Source of the DNA: Candidatus Thorarchaeota archaeon
GTDB lineage: Archaea; Asgardarchaeota; Thorarchaeia; Thorarchaeales; Thorarchaeaceae
Reading direction: 5' to 3'
Assembly (NCBI GenBank): GCA_016839245.1
Contig: JAEOUN010000081.1
Coordinates: 1-28,568, forward strand
Length of the DNA: 28,568 nucleotides
Of the stretch, positions 23,530 through 28,568 are shown piece after piece. Both the position numbers and the translations under genes were made by a program. The number at the start of each line of letters is the position of its first letter. The stretch's first letter is position 1. The notes beneath the pieces are model-generated. The model searched no databases and was not told the origin of the DNA. It worked only from the letters and a program-made list of their open reading frames with translations.

Positions 23530-24888
23530 ATGGATTTTTACAAAGCAGCTGGTGTTGAACCAATTGGAAAAGACCAACGGACGCATTTCAGTAATCAGGT
23601 AACAAAAGAGCTTGTGGGGAAGGATGTCGTACTCATTGGTTGGACTCACATCTTACGTGATAAAGGTAAAATTAAGTTCCTTATTCTCAGAGATGAACAT
23701 GGTACTGTCCAGATTGCAATACCTCAAGCAAAGGTGCCTGAAGCTGTCTTCGAAACCTCTTCTCAGCTTAAACCTGAAACTGCTATCGCAGTTGATGGTA
23801 AAGTTGTAGCAACTAATCAACTACCTTCTGGAGCAGAAGTCATTCCAACTAGAATTCGTATCCTTAATACTGCTGAACGTCTTCCAATTGATATAGTTGA
23901 AGGGAAAGTAGATATCGAGCTCGACACACGTCTCAATTATCGAATTCTAGATCTTCGCAAACCCTCAATCAATGCCATATTTCGAATTCAACATAGTCTT
24001 GTTAGATTTGCTCGAGAGTATTTAGAGAATCATGATTTTGTAGAAATTCATACACCTAAAATCGTAGCCGCTGCCACTGAGGGTGGAGCAAATCTCTTTG
24101 AGGTCCAATATTTCGAGAGAAAGGCATTCCTCGCTCAGAGTCCTCAATTCTATAAACAGCTAATGCTTCTTGCTGGATTTGGCAGAGTCTTTGAGATTGC
24201 CCCCGTCTTTCGTGCTGAAAAACACAACACTCGACGACACATCAACGAATACACATCGTTTGACTTTGAAATGGCTTGGATTAGTGGTGTTGAAGATGTA
24301 ATGAAAATGGAGGAGCAGATGCTCAATCACTCATTCAAAAAGACAAAGGAGTATGCTGCATCTGAGTTAGAGATCCTTGGTATTGACTTGAAGGTTCCTA
24401 AAGTTCCTTTCAAGAGAGTCAAATATGCTGAGGCTATTGAGCTACTAAATGCCGCTGGAAAGAATCTGGTCATCAATGATGACTTAGACCCTGAGAGTGA
24501 GCAGCTACTCGGTCAGATATTTCCGGAAAAATTTGGCACTGATATGGTCTTCATTACACATTATCCGCTAGAGCTGAGACCTGCTTATACCATGCCAAGC
24601 ATGACTGATGAAGGCATGACTGAGAGTTTTGATCTTACGTACAAGGGCATGGAGATTACGACTGGAGGGCAAAGGATACACCTCTATGACTTACTTGTTG
24701 AACGATTCAAAGCAAAGGGATTCAATCCCGATGATTTTACATTCTATTTAGAACCCTTCAAGTATGGAGCTCCTCCACATGGTGGACTTGGTCTTGGAGT
24801 TGAAAGACTGACCATGCAGATTCTTGGAATTGATAACATTCGTGAGGCAACTCTGTTACCACGTGATAGAGACCGACTTACTCCCTAA
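23530..24888 (+). CDS. aspS: Aspartyl-tRNA synthetase, archaeal type, predicted non-discriminating
   Basis: This class II synthetase charges tRNA(Asp) with aspartate and probably also tRNA(Asn). It has 452 residues. An N-terminal OB-fold anticodon-binding domain (about 1-125) precedes the catalytic core. Motif 2 is 'FRAEKHNTRRH', followed by 'SFDFEMAW'. The core's flanking signature is 'GGANLFEVQYFERKAFLAQS', and motif 3 is 'GLGLGVERLTM', ending at 'LLPRDRDRLTP'. In archaeal enzymes Trp26 and Lys85 (Thermococcus numbering) mark strict Asp-tRNA(Asp) forms, and His and Pro mark relaxed ones. The aligned residues here are H40 (in 'GWTHILRD') and P99 (in 'NQLPSGAE'), so relaxed specificity is expected. 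ATG 23530 has GAGG 8 nt upstream, inside the structured leader described separately. Confidence 0.97.
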   Translation: MDFYKAAGVEPIGKDQRTHFSNQVTKELVGKDVVLIGWTHILRDKGKIKFLILRDEHGTVQIAIPQAKVPEAVFETSSQLKPETAIAVDGKVVATNQLPSGAEVIPTRIRILNTAERLPIDIVEGKVDIELDTRLNYRILDLRKPSINAIFRIQHSLVRFAREYLENHDFVEIHTPKIVAAATEGGANLFEVQYFERKAFLAQSPQFYKQLMLLAGFGRVFEIAPVFRAEKHNTRRHINEYTSFDFEMAWISGVEDVMKMEEQMLNHSFKKTKEYAASELEILGIDLKVPKVPFKRVKYAEAIELLNAAGKNLVINDDLDPESEQLLGQIFPEKFGTDMVFITHYPLELRPAYTMPSMTDEGMTESFDLTYKGMEITTGGQRIHLYDLLVERFKAKGFNPDDFTFYLEPFKYGAPPHGGLGLGVERLTMQILGIDNIREATLLPRDRDRLTP

Positions 24889-24984
24889 TCATTGCCTGAT
24901 AATACTCCCTCTTAAAGCATCATCAGTTTAATTCATGATATCTACAAAGTGTAGAATTTGACAATGTAGAAGGGTTTCCATACT

Positions 24985-25743
24985 ATGCAGGAGCGACTTG
25001 AATCAGAACTTTATGCCTCTATAGCCACTCTTGACCAGCTGAAGAAGCTTTACGACCTTGGTGCAGTGGATATTAGATCTTTTCAACGAGAGTCACAAGC
25101 ACTCCTTCAAGAAGTGAGAACTTACATAGATAATTTGAAGCGCGTTGGTCTTGATATCAATAATTTCATAGATGGCGAGAGAATTGTTGATTCGTTTCCT
25201 GATGCCGCTGACCTTCTTCGGTTACGTGAATATGCTCCCACTCGTTCATACCAAGGAATGTCTGCTGACCAATATTATGATTATATTGGACTTGCTATTC
25301 TTGATGTTGCCACTGAACATTCATCAAAAGGTCTGATGGGTCTTGCTGAATTGATTGTTGAGGTAGTACGAAGACTTCCCGAAATAAAATCAGTCACCTA
25401 CAATGATGTTATTGAGGCAGTCAATCGTGTTGCTGAGAATGGACTAATTCCTGGTATTAGAACACTAAAGGGCGGTGTTAAAGTCGTTGAATTACGCCCT
25501 CTTGAACTAAGACGTGATCAAGCTGACATCATCAATCTTGCCGCGTCGAAAGGTCATGTTTCAGTTGAAGAGGTTATGTTACAATTGAATTGGTCTGAAG
25601 ATCATGCTCGTCAGGTGCTCTCAAGTCTGGTTGATGCTGGAATGGCTGTAGCTGATATTCGCTTCTCTACTGGTGGACGATATTATTTCCCTGGTCTCAG
25701 ATCAAGAGATAATTCCGATCCAAGAACTGCCGGTTCATACTAA
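24985..25743 (+). CDS. EAP30-domain ESCRT-II subunit (Vps22/Vps36-like)
   Basis: This 252-residue protein resembles the EAP30 fold shared by Vps22 and Vps36 in ESCRT-II. An N-terminal helical part (about 1-55) is followed by two tandem winged-helix domains (about 90-170 and 172-235). The second one, 'IINLAASKGHVSVEEVMLQL' then 'NWSEDHARQVLSSLVDAGMA', ends in 'GGRYYFPGL'. It closely follows the recalled eukaryotic pattern (W-x-x-x-R-A-x-x-x-L followed by Y-x-x-P-x-L). In eukaryotes ESCRT-II links ubiquitinated cargo to ESCRT-III. Asgard archaea are known to encode one such Vps22/36-like protein. GAAGGG lies about 11 nt before the ATG, with a TATA-like TTTAATTC near 24927. Its stop overlaps the stop of the Vps25-like gene by four bases, tail to tail. 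Confidence 0.88.
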   Translation: MQERLESELYASIATLDQLKKLYDLGAVDIRSFQRESQALLQEVRTYIDNLKRVGLDINNFIDGERIVDSFPDAADLLRLREYAPTRSYQGMSADQYYDYIGLAILDVATEHSSKGLMGLAELIVEVVRRLPEIKSVTYNDVIEAVNRVAENGLIPGIRTLKGGVKVVELRPLELRRDQADIINLAASKGHVSVEEVMLQLNWSEDHARQVLSSLVDAGMAVADIRFSTGGRYYFPGLRSRDNSDPRTAGSY

Positions 25744-26483
25744 GTAGAAACGATGATTGCACCCTTTTTCTTATCAACCCATTCTGCAAATTCCTTTTCT
25801 ACCATGAGTCTTAGAATAACATACAGGTCTTTCTCTGGAAGCTTAGCAAAGTCTTCAGCTGACTCTTGGATTACAATAGATTTGACATCTAATCGGACCT
25901 TTCCAGTCTTTAGTGCCCATGCATAAATAACGTCTGCCCAATCTTCTAGTGGTTTCCAGTATACCCTTAGTTGTCTTTTTCTACGGTCTGTCCACTCTGC
26001 AATTTCCTTATCGATGAGTACCTGAGTAATCATTTTGAATGAATCGACTTTGCTTCGTAGATATTTGAATGGAGGTTCTGAAATGAATGTTGCAACTGAT
26101 AGGACATGCATTGAATAATGTTCTGTCCATTGTAATATGAAATCTGCCCATTCTCCCGCCCACATGACTCTATCTTCTTCTCTTGGAGGAATGCCATACA
26201 TCCACTCACTTTCATCGGGGCTTCCCCAAGGTGGTAAAAACTCCTCTTCGGTAACTTCAGCGGGTTGTTCTAGAATATTGTCTAAATTTTCAGATTCTGT
26301 TTCATTTGATATACCATCGATTTCCGTCGCACCAATTTCAACAACTACTTTTGGTTCGTGAATCGCCTCTGATTCTTTGACCTTTTGTTCTGATTCAACG
26401 TCTTCGATAATTGGTTTTGATTCGATAGGTTCTTCCTGTGTTTTTTCTTTCTCCTTTGGTCGAGTCCTCTCTTTCATACCCAA
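25740..26483 (-). CDS. Vps25-like ESCRT-II subunit with acidic N-terminal extension
   Basis: This 247-residue protein has two winged-helix domains (about 105-178 and 180-247). The match to eukaryotic Vps25 is clear in 'KEIAEWTDRRKRQLRVYWKP' followed by 'LEDWADVIYAWALKTGK'; I recall the human equivalent as L-E-W-L-D-K-x-K followed by W-x-x-P-x-E-W-x-x-x-I-Y-x-W. An aromatic/proline segment 'FLPPWGSPDESEWMYGIPP' (83-101) sits where Vps25 has its PPxF-type tail that grips Vps22/36. Residues 1-80 are charged, Glu-rich and probably disordered, unlike eukaryotic Vps25. The start is TTG 26483, with GGAGG 10 nt upstream inside the vps4-like gene; ATG 26477 is the alternative. It follows the Vps4-like gene after 3 nt, so the two are co-transcribed. 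Confidence 0.88.
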   Translation of the reverse strand: MGMKERTRPKEKEKTQEEPIESKPIIEDVESEQKVKESEAIHEPKVVVEIGATEIDGISNETESENLDNILEQPAEVTEEEFLPPWGSPDESEWMYGIPPREEDRVMWAGEWADFILQWTEHYSMHVLSVATFISEPPFKYLRSKVDSFKMITQVLIDKEIAEWTDRRKRQLRVYWKPLEDWADVIYAWALKTGKVRLDVKSIVIQESAEDFAKLPEKDLYVILRLMVEKEFAEWVDKKKGAIIVST

Positions 26484-26486
26484 ATT

Positions 26487-27716
26487 CTAGGACCCCTCCG
26501 CCCAGTCAATGTACTTTTTGACATCCTCTGGGGCTGTTGCAGGTCTGATGTTTTCTATTGCACTCAAAAAGTCCTCTCGTGATACAGGTCGGATGTCAAT
26601 AATCTCTTGTTCTTCATCCATTCTTCCAGAACGTTGAAGGTCTCTTATCGGTTCCATAGCTGCTTCTCTGCAGACAATGCTTATGTCTCTGCCACTATAT
26701 CCCTCTGTAAGGTCCGCTAACTCTTGATAATCTATGTTTGGAGATATTTCAACATCCTCCATATGAATAGCGAAAATTGCTGCACGAGCTTCTGTATCTG
26801 GTAGTGGGACATGGATGCGTTTTTCGAATCTTGACCGAAGAGCAAAATCAATCTCCCATGGCAAATTCGTTGCGCCAATTACAGTAACGCGCTCATCCTG
26901 ATTGCTTGCAAGCCCCTGAAGTTCAGTTAGCAATTGCGTTTTCATTCGGCGCTCTCCTCCTACATCGTCGCCTGAACGCGAAACACCAACTGAGTCCAGC
27001 TCGTCGATAAAGACAATGGCAGGCTGATTTTTCCTTGCCAGCTCAAATAGATGCATTACTAAACGTTCAGATTCGCCAAGCCATTTACTCACAATATTTG
27101 CAGCTGAGACGTTGAAGAATGTTGCATTGACCTCTGAAGCGACAGCTTTTGCAATCAGAGTCTTTCCGCATCCTGCAGGACCGTAAAATAAAATTCCTCG
27201 CCATGGCTGTCTTGCCTTTCCCTTGAATAGTTCTGGATGTTTCATGGGAGCAATTATGGCATCTTGGATGGCTTGTTTGGCATCACCAAGCCCTGCAACT
27301 TCAGACATCTTGATTCTTGGACGTTCTGAGATAATCGTATCTGATATCATTTCACGAAGTCTTTTCTCTTCTTCATCCATCTCTTGTTCTGCTTTTGTAG
27401 TCTGTTTGATTGAAATTGGTGTCACATTATCTGCTTCAATTACTAGTGGCGTTGCCAATCCATCAACTGGACCAGCAGTTTTTTTCTTGATACCTGAGAG
27501 ATATCTCACCCTGTCAACACATTCTTGAGCTCGATTAAAATAGTGCTTTCTAATTGATGGAAGTGCTGCTGAGTTTGATAATTTAATCAAAATCTTACTG
27601 GCTTTCAGATAGTACTGACAAGCCTCATTCTTCATTCCTCTCTGATCTAACTCTATAGCTCTGTCAAGTAGGTTCTTGAGCCCTTGATCGAGTCTGTTAC
27701 TATCTGAATCTGCCAT
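26487..27716 (-). CDS. vps4: Vps4/CdvC-type AAA ATPase with MIT domain
   Basis: This 409-residue AAA ATPase pulls ESCRT-III filaments apart in membrane remodelling and division. An N-terminal three-helix MIT domain (about 8-76), which binds tails of ESCRT-III subunits, is followed by a linker. The AAA core carries Walker A 'GPAGCGKT' (179-186), pore loop 1 'KWLGESE' (211-217), Walker B 'FIDE' (236-239), sensor 'GATN' (281-284) and arginine-finger region 'RSRFEKR' (294-300). The end 'EDFLSAIENIRPAT', then 'YIDWAEG', is the Vps4 C-terminal helix pattern. The Cdv system of Thermoproteota shares this protein, but the adjoining Vps25- and EAP30-like genes make the Asgard ESCRT context specific. 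No Snf7-family gene is in the window. A TATA-like CTTTTTAAC (27749-27757) lies about 37 nt upstream. Confidence 0.96.
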   Translation of the reverse strand: MADSDSNRLDQGLKNLLDRAIELDQRGMKNEACQYYLKASKILIKLSNSAALPSIRKHYFNRAQECVDRVRYLSGIKKKTAGPVDGLATPLVIEADNVTPISIKQTTKAEQEMDEEEKRLREMISDTIISERPRIKMSEVAGLGDAKQAIQDAIIAPMKHPELFKGKARQPWRGILFYGPAGCGKTLIAKAVASEVNATFFNVSAANIVSKWLGESERLVMHLFELARKNQPAIVFIDELDSVGVSRSGDDVGGERRMKTQLLTELQGLASNQDERVTVIGATNLPWEIDFALRSRFEKRIHVPLPDTEARAAIFAIHMEDVEISPNIDYQELADLTEGYSGRDISIVCREAAMEPIRDLQRSGRMDEEQEIIDIRPVSREDFLSAIENIRPATAPEDVKKYIDWAEGS

Positions 27717-27719
27717 TGT

Positions 27720-27733
27720 TGTTCACATGAACA
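27720..27733 (-). promoter_or_regulatory. 14-nt inverted repeat directly before vps4
   Basis: TGTTCA-CA-TGAACA (plus-strand reading) ends 3 nt before the vps4-like start codon. The half-sites are exact 6-bp reverse complements with a 2-nt centre. With the TATA-like box near 27753, it would lie over the transcription start or in the short leader, a good place for a repressor site. Confidence 0.35.
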
Positions 27734-28147
27734 TTGTTTGTAGGATGTTAAAAAGACTATTTCTTACAATAGCTGAGTGAACTTGAAGACACTTCTGGGT
27801 TCCAACCTTCTTATGATTACTGTCACCTACTTGTTTCTGACCTAAGTTAGTAACATTATCATGAGATTTGCCCCTCTTCACTGGAAGATCGTTTCTCCGA
27901 TGGGACCTGACTTCTATCCGCTGCATCAGTTCACCATCACCAGTTGGTGTGATAGCAAACGGTTTTTCCGCAGCATTTACCATAGCAGGGTTTCTATTCC
28001 TTGAAAATTCATCAAGTGAAGTTTGCTCATAGGAGTCAGTCACGGACTCTCCACTCGAGGCTGGTGTCCTCTAGGTGAGTGTAGACTTCCTATTAGAAGT
28101 AGATTTCTTCATCCAGGCTTTCAGTATGACTCTAGCCTTGAATTAAT
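27734..28147. other. Gene-poor stretch between vps4 promoter and tnpB remnant
   Basis: A minus-strand frame of 106 codons (GTG 28043 to stop 27723) is open here. Its product is polar, without a recognisable domain, and rich in Asn/Lys/Arg. Codon use does not clearly look coding, and it overlaps the vps4 promoter region. It lies directly downstream of the tnpB remnant on the same strand, so it may be eroded 3' material of the same element. I see no convincing gene, RNA or CRISPR repeat in the rest of this stretch. Confidence 0.35.
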
Positions 28148-28483
28148 TCACATTCCCTGTCCATTCTCATTTCTCAGTAAGAGAATGAGCATAATGAGGT
28201 GCTTCACAATATTGATGGCGCCATTCAGGTCCACAGTCATTTTCAGACCAAAAGTATGGCAAAAGAAAAAATTCTGCTTGGATCGCATACCTTTATGTTC
28301 ACACTTTTCATATACTATTGAGGTTCAAGCTTCAGAAACTGCAAGATACTTCTCAAAGTCAAATCTAAGAGTTGCAAGTTTGCGCTTCAGCATCTCTCGA
28401 ACTCTGACAAAGATCCAACGGTGGATTCTCTTAGATAATCTAATGACTTTGGTCCGTTCTATTGATCCTGTATCTTGGTTACA
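28148..28483 (-). pseudogene. tnpB: Eroded TnpB (IS200/IS605-IS1341 type) C-terminal fragment
   Basis: The minus strand keeps the recognisable C-terminal third of a TnpB RNA-guided nuclease. Reading from 28468 it gives 'SIERTKVIRLSKRIHRWIF', then 'VREMLKRKLATLRFDFE', an in-frame TGA (28327-28325), then 'TSIVYEKCEHKG'. It continues 'MRSKQNFFFCHTFGL' and 'VDLNGAINIVKH', ending at TGA 28150-28148. This matches the family pattern of W-x-F-x-x-L, TS-x-x-C-x-x-C-G-H, F-x-C-x-x-C-G and D-L-N-A-A-x-N-I. The first zinc-ribbon cysteine is Tyr, the fourth is Phe, and another stop lies upstream near 28487. The gene is therefore dead. The rest lies beyond the right edge or is too eroded to read. No element end or tnpA was identified. 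Confidence 0.8.
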
Positions 28484-28568
28484 AACTGCATATTATGAAG
28501 ACTCGTGGTTACAGAATGGGACTTTTATTCAAACCATTGATAGCTTCCAAGAGAATGAAATTGTTTTA

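Noticed and set aside
24941..24955. TCTACA-AAG-TGTAGA inverted repeat before the EAP30 gene
   Set aside because: It is a short 6-bp repeat in an A/T-rich promoter area and could easily occur by chance; too weak to list as a feature.
27723..28043. A 106-codon protein with a PIP-like QTSLDEFS near its start
   Set aside because: GTG start without a binding site, no domain, overlap with the vps4 promoter region and neighbouring dead transposon; treated as probable non-coding or eroded material.
28263..28568. A plus-strand open frame running to the right edge
   Set aside because: It lies antisense to the tnpB remnant, has no clear start and no recognisable domain.
1..28568. CRISPR arrays, rRNA genes, complete insertion sequences, integrase attachment sites
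   Set aside because: No regularly spaced repeats, no rRNA-like conserved stretches and no intact transposase were seen.

Overview
The window (about 40% G+C by eye) is archaeal and most likely from an Asgard archaeon. Two things point there. It carries a NurA-HerA-Mre11-Rad50 end-resection operon, an archaeal family-B DNA polymerase and an archaeal-type AspRS. It also carries three neighbouring genes that read as ESCRT parts: an EAP30-domain (Vps22/36-like) protein, a Vps25-like double winged-helix protein, and a Vps4-type AAA ATPase with an N-terminal MIT domain. A finer placement, such as Thorarchaeia, cannot be made from this stretch alone.

Layout, left to right. 1-1550 (minus): a cut-off DUF11-like beta-sandwich protein and a metallo-beta-lactamase-fold protein that has lost most metal ligands. 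1750-8231 (plus): nurA-herA-mre11-rad50, tightly packed, with an inverted repeat in front. 8290-12140 (plus): two tandem paralogous polytopic membrane glycosyltransferase-like proteins. 12124-13299 (minus): a GIFT-domain protein resembling the N-terminus of eukaryotic IFT52, with a coiled-coil tail. 13433-14289: a HIT hydrolase and a PPC/DUF296 protein, tail to tail. 14299-17205: DNA polymerase B with a PIP box at each end. 17314-19252: a TIM-barrel glycoside-hydrolase-like protein facing a cysteine-rich zinc protein. 19396-21588: a class-III aminotransferase between two small four-helix membrane proteins, with a perfect 12-bp hairpin between the convergent genes. 21728-23396: an orphan DNA methyltransferase and a small winged-helix regulator that may be frameshifted. 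23416-24888: a highly structured leader and aspS. 24985-27716: the ESCRT block. 27717-28568: an eroded area with the remains of a TnpB gene.

How the genes work together. NurA/HerA/Mre11/Rad50 form one double-strand-break resection machine and look like one transcript. The ESCRT genes would build an ESCRT-II-like assembly plus the Vps4 disassembly motor; the ESCRT-III (Snf7) and ubiquitin genes are not in this window. The AspRS has the residues expected of a non-discriminating enzyme, so the cell probably makes Asn-tRNA through Asp-tRNA(Asn) and an amidotransferase encoded elsewhere.

The best candidates for undescribed biology are the aspS leader, whose mutually exclusive stems can hide the ribosome binding site; the IFT52-like GIFT protein; and the doubly PIP-tagged polymerase. 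No rRNA, convincing tRNA or CRISPR array was seen.
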